This document shows, in pieces, positions 37,527-47,194 of a stretch of DNA of 64,000 bases (positions are counted from its first letter, which is position 1; every line of letters begins with the position of its first letter). Source of the stretch: DAOUJI01 sp965224415. GTDB taxonomy: Bacteria > Chloroflexota > Dehalococcoidia > Lucifugimonadales > JAGWBF01. The stretch is from contig CBDCZB010000003.1 in assembly GCA_965224415.1 (NCBI GenBank), forward strand, positions 1 through 64,000, written 5' to 3'. A program made the translations under genes and the position numbers. The notes beneath the pieces were generated by a model. It was given only the letters and a program-made list of their open reading frames with translations. It did not search any database and was not told the DNA's origin.

Positions 37527-38489
37527 ATGCAAGCCTACATCCTGAAAAGAATTCTCCTCTTCATTCCCACGATGCTGATAGTCACTACCGCTGTGTTTAT
37601 TATCCTGCGCCTCGTTCCGGGCGACCCGGCCAGAATTATCCTCGGAGGCACTGACGGCAGGTCCCAGTACACAAGCGACCAGGTGTCAAAACTCCAGGCC
37701 AAGCTGGGTACGGACAAGCCTCTCATCGAACAATACGGGATATGGACCTGGAACCTGCTTCACCTGGACTTTGGCACGTCGTTCTGGTACGAGACCCCCG
37801 TGTGGGAGGACATCAAGACCAGGTTCCCCACTACGTTGGAACTAACCATCTTGGCCCTGCTGATTGCCACTGTCGTCGCAGTGCCGCTGGGGGCGCTCTC
37901 CGCAGTGTACCAGGACAGTCCCCTGGACTACCTGAGTCGATCGGTCACCATCTTAGGAATAGCCCTGCCCAACTTCTGGGTCGCCATAATGGTGTTGTTC
38001 ATCTTGTCCAACGAGTTTGGCCACATACTGCCTCGCCTGGGCTACGTACAATTCTGGAAAGACCCCGGCAACAACCTTCATCAGTTGATATTTCCCGCTT
38101 TCGCGTTGGCCTTGTCCAACATGGCTTTTGTAGCCCGAATTACGCGTTCTGCCGTATTGGAAGTGTTCCGGGAGGACTACATCCGTACAGCCCGCTCCAA
38201 GGGACTGGCTGAGGGATTGGTCATCAGACGCCACGCTCTGAAGAACGCCTTGTTGCCGGTCGTCACGGTGAGCGCGTACGAGTTCGGCCGCCTTATGGGC
38301 GGAACGGTCATCATAGAGAAGATATTCAACGTGCCCGGAATGGGATGGCTTCTGTTGTCCGCCATCTCCCAGCGTGACTTCCCGATGATCCAGGCCATAG
38401 TGATAGTGTTGACCGGCATAGTGCTGGTCCTGAATGTGGTGACGGACCTCTTGTACGCGTGGCTCAACCCACGCATCCGATACGCCTAA
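37527..38489 (+). CDS. ABC transporter permease, DppB/OppB type
   Basis: The 320-residue membrane protein begins MQAYILKRILLFIPTMLIVT and has about six membrane segments. The family signature GDPARIILGG follows the first helix. The BPD_transp_1 domain contains the EAA-type loop EVFREDYIRTARSKGLAEGL and the C-terminal FNVPGMGWLLLSAISQRDFP. It forms the translocation pore with the DppC-like protein 39 bases downstream. No ATPase gene lies in the window. Confidence 0.9.
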   Translation: MQAYILKRILLFIPTMLIVTTAVFIILRLVPGDPARIILGGTDGRSQYTSDQVSKLQAKLGTDKPLIEQYGIWTWNLLHLDFGTSFWYETPVWEDIKTRFPTTLELTILALLIATVVAVPLGALSAVYQDSPLDYLSRSVTILGIALPNFWVAIMVLFILSNEFGHILPRLGYVQFWKDPGNNLHQLIFPAFALALSNMAFVARITRSAVLEVFREDYIRTARSKGLAEGLVIRRHALKNALLPVVTVSAYEFGRLMGGTVIIEKIFNVPGMGWLLLSAISQRDFPMIQAIVIVLTGIVLVLNVVTDLLYAWLNPRIRYA

Positions 38490-38528
38490 GTCTCGCTTTA
38501 GGAATGAATAAGGGATTGTAGAGAATAG

Positions 38529-39443
38529 ATGAACCAGGAACAGGGCGCACAAACCGGCTCTTCCTCACGGGCATTCGCCGATCTTAGGGAGAAGCCGTCC
38601 CTTGCCCGCAACCTGGTTGGCTACGTCAAAACAAAGCCGCTGGGCGCCTTTGGCGGTTTCGTGGCTACGCTCCTCATAGTCATCGCCATATTCGCCCCTC
38701 AGATTGCCACCCAAGACCACAGGACAACAGACCCTGACCGCATATACGCTCCTCCCAGCTCCGAACTGCTGTTTGGCGGCGACGAGTTGGGGCGGGACGT
38801 GTTCAGCCGCCTGGTTATGGGTTCGAGGATTTCCCTAACCGTGGGGCTGATAAGCGCCCTTGTCGGCTGCTCCGTAGGCTTGTTGGTGGGACTGACCAGC
38901 GCCTACTTCGGGGGAATCACAGACCTCCTTGTCCAGCGACTAATTGATGGGATGATAGCCTTTCCGGCTCTTGTGCTGGTCATTGCAATCGTCTCGGCCC
39001 TGGGTTCGTCTCTCAACAACGTGGTAATCGCCTTGTCCATATTGTTCGTACCAATCACCGCCCGGATCGTCCGTTCTCAGGCCCTGGCAATCAAAGAGAT
39101 GGACTACGTCCTGGCCGCGCAGGCTGTGGGCGCCAGAGAGATTCGAATCATCTTCAGGCACATGCTGCCCAACACGTTGGCCATTGTGTTAGTGATCCTG
39201 ACGTTCCAGCTGGGAGTGGCCATCATCGCCGAAGCTTCCCTGAGCTTCCTGGGGCTGGGGGCAGGCCCGGACGAGCCGTCCTGGGGCCGTATGTTGGAAG
39301 GGGCCACCAAACGATATGTGGGCATCGGACCCTGGCTTGCGGTGTTCCCGGGGGCGGCGATAGCCATAATCGTGTTCTCATGGAACGTGTTGGGAGATTC
39401 TTTGCGAGATATTTTGGATCCTCGACTCAGAGGCACCAGATAG
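38529..39443 (+). CDS. ABC transporter permease, DppC/OppC type
   Basis: The 304-residue protein has an N-terminal OppC_N segment (VKTKPLGAFGGFVATLLIVI) and periplasmic loop with the family motif GGDELGRDVFSRLVMGSRIS, then five membrane helices. The EAA loop is AIKEMDYVLAAQAVGAREIR, and ASLSFLGLGAGPDEPSWGRM is the conserved C-terminal segment. It pairs with the permease just upstream. Substrate unknown; peptides, opines or other organics are typical. Confidence 0.9.
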   Translation: MNQEQGAQTGSSSRAFADLREKPSLARNLVGYVKTKPLGAFGGFVATLLIVIAIFAPQIATQDHRTTDPDRIYAPPSSELLFGGDELGRDVFSRLVMGSRISLTVGLISALVGCSVGLLVGLTSAYFGGITDLLVQRLIDGMIAFPALVLVIAIVSALGSSLNNVVIALSILFVPITARIVRSQALAIKEMDYVLAAQAVGAREIRIIFRHMLPNTLAIVLVILTFQLGVAIIAEASLSFLGLGAGPDEPSWGRMLEGATKRYVGIGPWLAVFPGAAIAIIVFSWNVLGDSLRDILDPRLRGTR

Positions 39444-39560
39444 GGAGAATTTTTCAAAAATTTGTTAGAATATAGGCGCTAATCTCTTGAAAACACGAGT
39501 TTGTCAACCGCTTCAGGGGCGACGCCGATGCAATTCGGTTAGGGTTAAGGAGGTGGCATA

Positions 39561-40964
39561 ATGCCAGACGACGAACGAGCTGAAATGGCTCACTTGATGA
39601 GACGGGCAGGGTTCGGAGCGACTCCCGACGAATTGGACGTGGCGCTGGCAAAGGGCTACGACCGGGTCATCGACGAGCTGCTGGACCCGGGAGCGTACGG
39701 CATACCGCGCATGGACGTCAGTTTGCTGGCCCGTGTGTTTCCGTCGGTGGTCGGAGGGTTCTCAAAGGAAGCGACCAACCATCACATCTGGTACTTGGTA
39801 AGCAACCCGCGTCCCCTGGAAGAGAAGATGTGCCTCTTCTGGCACTCCGTCTTCGCCACTGGCGTCACCAAGGTGGACTGTGCCCTGGAGCTGACGCGCC
39901 AGATGGACATGTTCCGCAACCGCGGCATGGGCAACTACCATGAGTTGCTGGTAGAGCTGGCCAAAGACCCCGCCATGATCTACTGGTTGGACAACAACGA
40001 AAACCACAAAGACCAGCCCAACGAAAACTGGGGCCGGGAGCTGTTGGAACTCTTCTCGATGGGCCAGGGCAACTACACCGAAGAGGACGTGTTCGAGTGC
40101 GCCAGGGCCTTCACCGGATGGACCATAGCGCCAAAGCCGCCTTCCACAGGGTTGGGGCAATTCGCATGGGACTTCGAATACAGGGAAAATGACCACGACG
40201 ACGGAGAGAAACGTTTCCTGGGGCAGAGGGGCAAGTTCAACGGCGAGGACGTGATCGACATCGTTGTCCGCCAGCCGGCCACGGCCCGTTTCATCGCCCG
40301 CCACCTGTACAACTTCTTCGTGGCCGACGAGGTGCAAGTCCCGGCATGGCTCCACACGCCACCCAGGGATCCGGTGGCCATCAACCTCATCGCCGAAGCC
40401 TTCGTGTCCTCCGGCTATGAGATGAAAGGCACCCTGCGGATGATCTTCGCCTCCGACTTCTTCAAGGAGTCCCGGTTCAAGCGGGTGAAGAGCCCCGCCG
40501 AGACGATTGCGGGCCTCTGCAAGCTGGTGGGAGACTTCAAGTACCCCCGATTGGGCCTGGAGCTTCTGGGGCTTGAATGTTGGTACATGGGTCAGTATTT
40601 GAGCGATCCTCCCAGCGTGGAGGGATGGAACCACGGGCATGAGTGGATAGACAGCGGCGCGCTGGTGAAGCGCATCAACTTGGCCGCTGACGCCGTGTCC
40701 AACATCGCCTACCCCGGAGTCCAGGCTATGGTGGACCGGATGAGAGGCATGGGCGAGTTGGGGCCGGACGAGGCAGTGGACGCATGTCTGGACATGCTGG
40801 GTCCGGTCTGGGTGGAGGACGACACCCGCGAGGAGTTGATGACCAATGCTCGCATGAACGGTGGACTGCAATGGGAGACGGACGATCAGGTGAGCGAGTC
40901 CACCCAGAAGGTGGCCGACATTCTAGCGTTGATCGTAGCCACGCGGGAGTACCAGTTCTGCTAG
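39561..40964 (+). CDS. DUF1800 family protein, copy 1
   Basis: The 467-residue protein matches DUF1800: MAHLMRRAGFGATPDELDVA at the N-terminus, EEKMCLFWHSVFATGVTKV, MIYWLDNNENHKDQPNENWG with RELLELFSMGQGNYTEEDVF, and FKRVKSPAETIAGLCKLV. No signal peptide is visible, although many relatives are exported. Function is unknown in the family. AAGGAGGTGG precedes the ATG. It is followed by an NHL-repeat protein, and the same pair is repeated in inverted order at 44568-47185. Confidence 0.87.
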   Translation: MPDDERAEMAHLMRRAGFGATPDELDVALAKGYDRVIDELLDPGAYGIPRMDVSLLARVFPSVVGGFSKEATNHHIWYLVSNPRPLEEKMCLFWHSVFATGVTKVDCALELTRQMDMFRNRGMGNYHELLVELAKDPAMIYWLDNNENHKDQPNENWGRELLELFSMGQGNYTEEDVFECARAFTGWTIAPKPPSTGLGQFAWDFEYRENDHDDGEKRFLGQRGKFNGEDVIDIVVRQPATARFIARHLYNFFVADEVQVPAWLHTPPRDPVAINLIAEAFVSSGYEMKGTLRMIFASDFFKESRFKRVKSPAETIAGLCKLVGDFKYPRLGLELLGLECWYMGQYLSDPPSVEGWNHGHEWIDSGALVKRINLAADAVSNIAYPGVQAMVDRMRGMGELGPDEAVDACLDMLGPVWVEDDTREELMTNARMNGGLQWETDDQVSESTQKVADILALIVATREYQFC

Positions 40965-41038
40965 GCGCCCGTGTTGGTCCTCTGAGATAGTCAATAGCAA
41001 AATATCCAGGTGTTTCCGACGCAGGGAAGGAGAGAGGC

Positions 41039-42202
41039 ATGAGAACGAAATACGTGAATGGGCGGGTATACAACTACGACTTCACCCACGGCTGCTCTGG
41101 AGTCGGGGGCAAGAATTTCTTCTATCCGGTGGACTTCGCCTTGGGGCCCCAGGGAAACATGTACGTGCTCAGCAAGGGCATGGAGTGGTTCCCTTCCCAG
41201 GGAATAACCAAGTGCAACCTGGACCACGAATTCTTCTGGGAAGACCGTGGGAGGAAATTCATGGACGGGCAGGCCCCGCAGCCCAGCTCCATCGCTGTGG
41301 ACAGCCAGGAGAACGTATACGTCTCCGAGGAGATGACCAACCACATATTCATTTTCGACAAGGACGGGAACCGGCTGGGCAGTTGGGGTTCCGGCAGAGA
41401 AGTCTACGGCCTCCACACGCCGGACCGAGGCTCCAACGACGTTGTGCTCAGCGGCCTAGAGGTCGAGGACGACCGCCCTTCCAGTGCTTTAATGCCCCTA
41501 GCCAACAACTTCACCATGCCCTTCGAGCTCTACCTGAAGAAGGTGGGGGCTATGGACACCTCTGGCGACGGCCAGTTGAACGGCCCCAACGGCCTCACCT
41601 TCGACGAAGACGACAGGTTGTTCATCTGCGACAGCCATAACCATCGCGTGCAGATATTCACCAAGGATGGCCAGTTCATCAACAAATGGGGTCAGTACGG
41701 CAGCGACGAAGGGGACCTGAACCTGCCCTGGGGACTCGCTCTCGATAAGGACCACAACGTCTACGTTGCCGACTGGGGCAACTCCCGGGTGCAGAAGTTC
41801 TCCGACGACGGTCGGCACCTGGCCACGTTCGGCGGCCCCGACTCCGGGAAGGGCCGGCTCTACAGGCCGTCCAGCGTGGCGGTCGACAGCGAGGGTGATG
41901 TTTACGTCACCGACTACGACGCCCACAGGCTGGTCATCTACGAACCCAACGGCGACTACCTGTCGTCCTTTGAAGGCGACTCAGAGGAGCTCTCCCCGTG
42001 GGTCCTTGAGAGGTACGCCATGGACGCCGATGCAGCCAAAGCCCGAAAGCGGGCCGACTTGTCCGTGGAGAAATACTTCAAGTGGCCCGTGACCGTGAAC
42101 GTAGACGATGAGGGACGCATTATCGTCCTTGAAGCGACCAGCGCTCGCATTCAGGTTTACATGAAAGAACAGGACTGGACGGACCCGCCCGAGAACCTAT
42201 AG
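41039..42202 (+). CDS. NHL-repeat beta-propeller protein, copy 1
   Basis: The 387-residue protein has repeated NHL blades: PSSIAVDSQENVYVSEEMTN, NGLTFDEDDRLFICDSHNHR, WGLALDKDHNVYVADWGNSR, SSVAVDSEGDVYVTDYDAHR and VNVDDEGRIIVLEATSARIQ. It begins MRTKYVNGRVYNYDFTHGCS and has no signal peptide. NHL propellers bind proteins or ligands; the role here is unknown. It follows the DUF1800 gene and is probably co-transcribed. GGAAGGAGAGAG precedes the ATG. Confidence 0.87.
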   Translation: MRTKYVNGRVYNYDFTHGCSGVGGKNFFYPVDFALGPQGNMYVLSKGMEWFPSQGITKCNLDHEFFWEDRGRKFMDGQAPQPSSIAVDSQENVYVSEEMTNHIFIFDKDGNRLGSWGSGREVYGLHTPDRGSNDVVLSGLEVEDDRPSSALMPLANNFTMPFELYLKKVGAMDTSGDGQLNGPNGLTFDEDDRLFICDSHNHRVQIFTKDGQFINKWGQYGSDEGDLNLPWGLALDKDHNVYVADWGNSRVQKFSDDGRHLATFGGPDSGKGRLYRPSSVAVDSEGDVYVTDYDAHRLVIYEPNGDYLSSFEGDSEELSPWVLERYAMDADAAKARKRADLSVEKYFKWPVTVNVDDEGRIIVLEATSARIQVYMKEQDWTDPPENL

Positions 42203-42253
42203 GCTCTCTCGGGCGATAGCAACGCTCGGAGCTTGAGTAAGAAGAAGTCGGGG

Positions 42254-42292
42254 AAAAAGTCTGGCCCGGGATAAACCCGGGCCAGACTTTTC
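42254..42292. terminator. Bidirectional rho-independent terminator
   Basis: AGTCTGGCCCGGG (42258-42270) pairs perfectly with CCCGGGCCAGACT (42276-42288) around the loop ATAAA. A-rich bases precede it and T-rich bases follow, so it can end the NHL gene on the plus strand and the solute-binding gene on the minus strand. Confidence 0.9.
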
Positions 42293-42314
42293 TATTTGCG
42301 CCAGTTGGGCTAAC

Positions 42315-44141
42315 CTAGCATTCGGGGTCGCACCACAGGTGCTCGTGCTTCCGCTGGGCCGATACGGAAGCGGGGGCGTTGAAGTTCTTTATCCTGTTGT
42401 TGACTATCCATCCGGCCATGGTGAAGTAGGAGTTGACGAAGGTGGAGTCCTGCATCAGTATCTCGTTCACCTGCCCCACCAACTCCTTGCGTCTGGCCGG
42501 GTCCAGCTCCGCCGCGATTTGGTCCCAAAGCGGCTCGGCCTTCTCGTTGTGGTAGCCGGTCTGAAGATCGGCCATCCTGGAACCCTTCCTGATGGCAAGG
42601 CCAGACGCGTCGGCGTCCGGGAACTGGAACGAGTTGAAGCCCGACGCTAAGTCATACTCCCCTGCGTCGTAGATGGCGCCCGCAGCAGCCCGCTCTATCT
42701 GCCTTATCTCAACGTCCCATCCCAGGAATCTCCTGAATTGGTCCTGGAGCAAAACGGCCTGGTCGCAACCGTCGGCGACCGGGTAGCAGGTCATCTCAAC
42801 CTTGAACCCCTCGCCCGCTCCGGCTGCCTCCAGGAGTCTCTTGGCTTCGGCGATGTCGTCGGGGTGCTTCTCACCGTCCAACTCCCTTATGCCCGGGAAC
42901 TGCAGGGCCTCTTCCGCCGTGAAGCTCCATGAGTACCCCGGAGGGACCGGAGTCCCCAGCAGATGTATCCCACCGAATGTCTGGATTATCGGCTGACGGT
43001 GCACCGCCAGGTGTATGGCTCGTCTTACCCTCGGGTCGTCGAAGGGCGCTCGTCTGGCGTTCATGTGCGTACCCGTCGTCCAGAAAGGCCCTCCGAAATA
43101 GGCGGTTATAGCGCCGTCGCTCTCCTCCACAAGCTGCTTGGTTGACTTGACGCTCAGGTTGCTGACCATGGAGCTGCTCATCATCACGTTCTCAGTCTTG
43201 TAGGCCGCGACTATGGCCGCCTCTTCAGTTATTACAAAGTGGCGCAGCTCATCTACGTAGGGCCGACCCTCCTTGAAGTAGTCGGTGTTCTTGATGTTCT
43301 GAGTGGAAACGTCCTTTACGAATTCGCCCATTCGGAAAGGCCCTGAGCCGATCATGGAACTCGGGTCCTTGTAGCTGGCGAACACCCCGGCCTCCACCTG
43401 GCTTTTAGGGACCACGACAACGGTGGTCTCGATGGCAAGAATCGGCATAAAGGCGGCTGAGGGCCTCTTCGTTTTGATCTCGATTGTACTGCCGTCCACC
43501 GCCCTGGAGGAGTCGTAGTACACCTTCAAGCTTCTGGCCGTGTTGCTCCGTCGGTCGCCCATCTCCTCGATGATGCGAGGGTCGTTGAGCGTCTCCGGCT
43601 CAATAAACAACGCCAGGCTGTACACCACGTCCTCGGACGTAACCGGCTCTCCGTCGTGGAACCGGGCGTTATCGTTCAGGTAGAACGTGTAGGTTATGCC
43701 GTCGTCGGCCACTTCCCACTCGCGGGCCAAGTCTCCCCTCAGGTCGTCCAGCGGCTCGGACTCCGGATTGTATTCGACGATCTGGCTGTACATGGGAGGC
43801 ACCTGAATCCAGGCTGCAAAAACTCCCAAAGCCAGGAAGTCCAACGCCGGCTGGTTGTTGGCCTGCAGATTTATAGTGCCTCCGAATATCCCTTCAATCT
43901 TGGGCGGGCTGGTTGCTGTAGGGATCGCTGTCGGTGTGGGAGTGATCGGGGGGCGCGTTGGTTCGGCGGCGGCCGGCGTGTCGGTGGGCGGGACAGCCGT
44001 GGCAGGCACAGGTGTATTGGTGGCTTGAGGAGCGGAGGTGGACGTAGGGTCAGGCTCGTCCTCTCCGCCACAGGAAACCGCAGTCACAAGGGCCAGGACC
44101 AGTCCTATCACCAAGAACCAATGTACCTTCTTAGAAATCAT
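42315..44141 (-). CDS. Peptide-type ABC solute-binding lipoprotein, 1
   Basis: The 608-residue protein has a lipoprotein signal (VLALVTAVSCGG, Cys about residue 24) and a Thr/Pro/Ala linker, then an SBP_bac_5 domain from about residue 80: LAREWEVADDGITYTFYLND with ARFHDGEPVTSEDVVYSL, near the start, and DDPRVRRAIHLAVHRQPIIQ in the middle. It delivers ligands such as peptides, opines or nickel to a DppB/DppC-type permease. The permease pair at 37527-39443 is the obvious partner. It lies between the arms of the DUF1800-NHL duplication. Confidence 0.9.
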   Translation of the reverse strand: MISKKVHWFLVIGLVLALVTAVSCGGEDEPDPTSTSAPQATNTPVPATAVPPTDTPAAAEPTRPPITPTPTAIPTATSPPKIEGIFGGTINLQANNQPALDFLALGVFAAWIQVPPMYSQIVEYNPESEPLDDLRGDLAREWEVADDGITYTFYLNDNARFHDGEPVTSEDVVYSLALFIEPETLNDPRIIEEMGDRRSNTARSLKVYYDSSRAVDGSTIEIKTKRPSAAFMPILAIETTVVVVPKSQVEAGVFASYKDPSSMIGSGPFRMGEFVKDVSTQNIKNTDYFKEGRPYVDELRHFVITEEAAIVAAYKTENVMMSSSMVSNLSVKSTKQLVEESDGAITAYFGGPFWTTGTHMNARRAPFDDPRVRRAIHLAVHRQPIIQTFGGIHLLGTPVPPGYSWSFTAEEALQFPGIRELDGEKHPDDIAEAKRLLEAAGAGEGFKVEMTCYPVADGCDQAVLLQDQFRRFLGWDVEIRQIERAAAGAIYDAGEYDLASGFNSFQFPDADASGLAIRKGSRMADLQTGYHNEKAEPLWDQIAAELDPARRKELVGQVNEILMQDSTFVNSYFTMAGWIVNNRIKNFNAPASVSAQRKHEHLWCDPEC

Positions 44142-44567
44142 CGGCTCACCTCGTACTATTCGTTGAATCCCATTCCTAAAACCTTATGAATTGGGGTACG
44201 CTAGCACGCTGATGATTGCCATGTCAATAGCCTTGGATAAATACGAATCGACTATCAGACCCCTAGACCGAATAATGATGAGCAATATGGAATTGCGGCG
44301 ACGAAAGCCGTTGACAGGACAGTGAATTCGTCGCGAAGTCCTCCATAAGAATAGAGACCGCCTGGCCCTTGGCGGGAGAAGTTTGGGATAAGGGGTACAA
44401 CGGTCTCGTATCCCCGGTGCTGTGGCGTGCAGATCCCAGGGAACCTTGCGACAGGGGACAGCGCCCTGGATTCCTGCCTACGCCGGAAAGGCTAGTGCAG
44501 AGATAGAGTCCCTCATCCTCGATAGCTCGGGTAAGGCGCTTTTGGGTCCGACGCCTCTGGAGACCGA
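44142..44567. other. Gap between solute-binding protein and NHL copy 2
   Basis: The minus-strand frame 44263-44772 overlaps the NHL gene and has no domain. The stretch near 44160-44260 is AT-richer and should contain the promoter of the solute-binding gene. No other element was identified. Confidence 0.35.
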
Positions 44568-45713
44568 TTAAAGGTTGTACGGAGGCTCCGCCCAGTTCTG
44601 TTCTTTTACGTAAATCTGCAAGCGGCAGGAGATGGCTTCGAGCACCATGATTCGCCCTTCGTTGTCTACGTTCACCGCCACCGGCCTCCGGAACTTCTGC
44701 TCTCGGCTCAGGTCGGCCCTCTTGCGGGCCTTTTGGAAGCCTGGATTCTGCATCAGCTTCTCTTGGGCCCAAGGGGTGATCTGGTCGGCGTCCCCGTGGA
44801 AGGAAGTCAGGAACTCTCCCTCGGCATCATAGACAACTAACCGCTGGCCGCCCCAGTCGGTGACATAGACGTCGCCGTCCCTGTCCACGGCCACGCTGGA
44901 GGGGTGGTCCAGCTCGCCGTCTCCACTGCCCGCCGCGCCGAAGGTGGCCAGATGACGCCCGTCGTCGGAAAACTTCTGGACCCGCGAGTTGCCCCAGTCG
45001 GCGACGTAGACGTTGTGGTCCTTGTCGAGGGTGAGTCCCCAAGGCAGGTTCAACTCGCCCTCGTCGGTCCCGTGCTGACCCCACTTGCTTATGAATTGAC
45101 CGTCTTTGGTGAAAATCTGGATACGGTGGTTGTTGCTGTCGGAGACGAACAGCTTGTCGTCCTCGTCGAAGGTGAGGCCGTTAGGGCCGTTCAACTCACC
45201 GTCGCCGGTTGCGTCCATCGCCCCAATCTTCTTTAGGTATTGCTCGAAGGGTATGCTGAAGTTGTTTGCGATGGGCATCAGTCCGGGAAGGTCAGTTTGG
45301 AAGTCATTGGAAGTCCTCTGAGGCGTCGTAAGTCCGCCCAGAACTCCTGAACCCCAGTCCCCGACACGCTTTCCGTCACTGTCGAATATGTAGATGTGGT
45401 TCGTCATCTCGTCAGAAACGTACACGTTCTCCTGGCTGTCCACAGCTATCGAGCTGGGCACGGGCGCCTGCCCGTCCATGAACCCCGTGTCCGTCTGGTT
45501 TCCCCGGTCCTCCCACAGCAAGCGGTGGTCCAGAGTCACCTTGCTGATGCCGTGACACGTCACAAACTCGCAGCCTTTGTTCAGTACGTACAAACTGCCC
45601 TCAGAGCCAAGGGCAAAGTCCACCGGAAAGAAGAAGTTCTCTCCTCCGATGCCGATCCCACCAAGGCAGTAGTCGTAGTTGAATACCCGACCATTGACGT
45701 ATTTCGTTCTCAT
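44568..45713 (-). CDS. NHL-repeat beta-propeller protein, copy 2
   Basis: This 381-residue protein is paralogous to the one at 41039. It starts MRTKYVNGRVFNYDYCLGGI and has the blades PSSIAVDSQENVYVSDEMTN, NGLTFDEDDKLFVSDSNNHR, WGLTLDKDHNVYVADWGNSR, SSVAVDRDGDVYVTDWGGQR and VNVDNEGRIMVLEAISCRLQ. It has no signal peptide. GTAAGGAGAG precedes the ATG. The DUF1800 copy 2 gene lies 65 bases upstream on the same strand, so the pair is likely one transcript. Confidence 0.87.
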   Translation of the reverse strand: MRTKYVNGRVFNYDYCLGGIGIGGENFFFPVDFALGSEGSLYVLNKGCEFVTCHGISKVTLDHRLLWEDRGNQTDTGFMDGQAPVPSSIAVDSQENVYVSDEMTNHIYIFDSDGKRVGDWGSGVLGGLTTPQRTSNDFQTDLPGLMPIANNFSIPFEQYLKKIGAMDATGDGELNGPNGLTFDEDDKLFVSDSNNHRIQIFTKDGQFISKWGQHGTDEGELNLPWGLTLDKDHNVYVADWGNSRVQKFSDDGRHLATFGAAGSGDGELDHPSSVAVDRDGDVYVTDWGGQRLVVYDAEGEFLTSFHGDADQITPWAQEKLMQNPGFQKARKRADLSREQKFRRPVAVNVDNEGRIMVLEAISCRLQIYVKEQNWAEPPYNL

Positions 45714-45778
45714 GATTCTCTCCTTACAGGCATCGAAAACCTATCAGCGACTCCAGACACCCGGCCAGCGGCCGGCGC

Positions 45779-47185
45779 CTAGCAGAACTGGTACTCTCGC
45801 GTGGCGACCACCAGCGCAAGGAGGTCCAGGGCCTTCTGGGCGGACTCCCTAGTCTGTTCTGCCGTCTCCCACTTCAATCCGCCGCTCATCCGGGCCTTTG
45901 CTATCAACTCCTCGCGGGTGTCGTCCTCCACCTCTACCGAACCCAGCATGTCCAGGCACGCGTCCACTGACTCCTCGGGACTCAGTTCACCCATGCCCCT
46001 CAGTCTGTCCACCATAGCCTGGACACCGGGGTATGCTATGTTGGACACGGCATCGGCTGCGAAGTTGATGCGCTTCACCAGCGAGCCGCTGTCTATCCAC
46101 TCGTACCCGTGGTTCCACCCTTCTACGCTGGGCGGGTTGCCGAGGAACTGGCCCATATAGGAGGTCTCGACGCCCAACAGTTCCAGCCCCAGCCTGGGGT
46201 ACTTGAAGTCGCCCACCAGCTTGCACAGCCCCGCCACGGTCTCTGCGGGACTCTTTACCCGCTTGAACCTGGAGTCTTTGAAGAAGTCGGAGTTAAAAAT
46301 CATCCTCAACGTGGGTTTCATCTCGTAACCCGACGACACAAAAGCGTCGGCGATGAGGTTGACGGCCACCGGGTCCTGGGGAGGAGTGTGGAGCCAGGAC
46401 GGGACTTGCACTTCGTCGGCCACAAAGAAGTTGTACAAGTGGCGTGCTATGAACCTGGCCGTCGCGGGCTGGCGGACTATGATGTCGATTACGTCTTCGC
46501 CGTTGAACTTGCCCCGCTGCCCCAGGAAGTTTTTTTCGCCGTCGTCGTGGTCGTCTTCCCGGTACTCGAAGTCCCAGGTGAAGCGGGAGCTCCCGCCCTG
46601 GGTGGGCTTTGGCGCAATGGTCCAGCCGGTAAAGGCCCGGGCGCACTCGAACACGTCCTCTTCGGTGTAGTTGCCCTGGCCCATGGAGAAGAGCTCCAGC
46701 AGCTCCCGGCCCCAGTTTTCGTTGGGCTGGTCTTTATGGTTGTAGTTGTTGTCCAGCCAGTAGATCATGGCTGGGTCCTTGGCCAGTTCTATCAGCAGCG
46801 TGTGATAGTTGCCCATGCCATAGGCCCGGAACATTCTCATCTGGCGAGCCAACTCCTGGGCGTTGTCTATCTTGGCGTCGCCGGTGGCGAAGATGGTGTG
46901 CCAGAAAAGGGCCATCTTCTCCTCCAGGGGACGCGGGTTGTTGACGAGGTGGTAGATGTGAATCGAGGCCGCTTCCGGCGGGATTGTTCCGCTTTCCAGA
47001 GACGGGTATATGCGATGAAGCAGGTTGGCGTCCATGGGCGGTATGCCGTACTCCTCAGGGTCCACCAATTCGTCTACCACCCGGTCGTAACCCTTGGCCA
47101 ACAGCACGTCCAACTCGTCGGGAGTCGCTGCGAACCCAGCCCTCCTCATCAAATGCGCCATTTGAGATCTTTCTTGGTCTGACAT
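45779..47185 (-). CDS. DUF1800 family protein, copy 2
   Basis: From ATG 47185 (MSDQERSQMAHLMRRAGFAA) the protein has 468 residues. It shares DUF1800 signature blocks with copy 1: EEKMALFWHTIFATGDAKID, NENWGRELLELFSMGQGNYT and EVQVPSWLHTPPQDPVAVN. An alternative GTG start at 47194 adds three residues; AAGGGGGTG supports the ATG. Function unknown. It is the first gene of the inverted copy. Confidence 0.87.
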   Translation of the reverse strand: MSDQERSQMAHLMRRAGFAATPDELDVLLAKGYDRVVDELVDPEEYGIPPMDANLLHRIYPSLESGTIPPEAASIHIYHLVNNPRPLEEKMALFWHTIFATGDAKIDNAQELARQMRMFRAYGMGNYHTLLIELAKDPAMIYWLDNNYNHKDQPNENWGRELLELFSMGQGNYTEEDVFECARAFTGWTIAPKPTQGGSSRFTWDFEYREDDHDDGEKNFLGQRGKFNGEDVIDIIVRQPATARFIARHLYNFFVADEVQVPSWLHTPPQDPVAVNLIADAFVSSGYEMKPTLRMIFNSDFFKDSRFKRVKSPAETVAGLCKLVGDFKYPRLGLELLGVETSYMGQFLGNPPSVEGWNHGYEWIDSGSLVKRINFAADAVSNIAYPGVQAMVDRLRGMGELSPEESVDACLDMLGSVEVEDDTREELIAKARMSGGLKWETAEQTRESAQKALDLLALVVATREYQFC

Positions 47186-47194
47186 CGTGTGCAC

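Larger units (their letters stand above)
39561..47185. repeat. Inverted duplication of a DUF1800-NHL gene pair
   Basis: The pair at 39561-42202 (plus) and the pair at 44568-47185 (minus) encode proteins similar along their length (for example NENWGRELLELFSMGQGNYT and YPGVQAMVDRMRGMGEL versus YPGVQAMVDRLRGMGEL). A solute-binding lipoprotein gene (42315-44141) sits between the arms. Confidence 0.85.
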
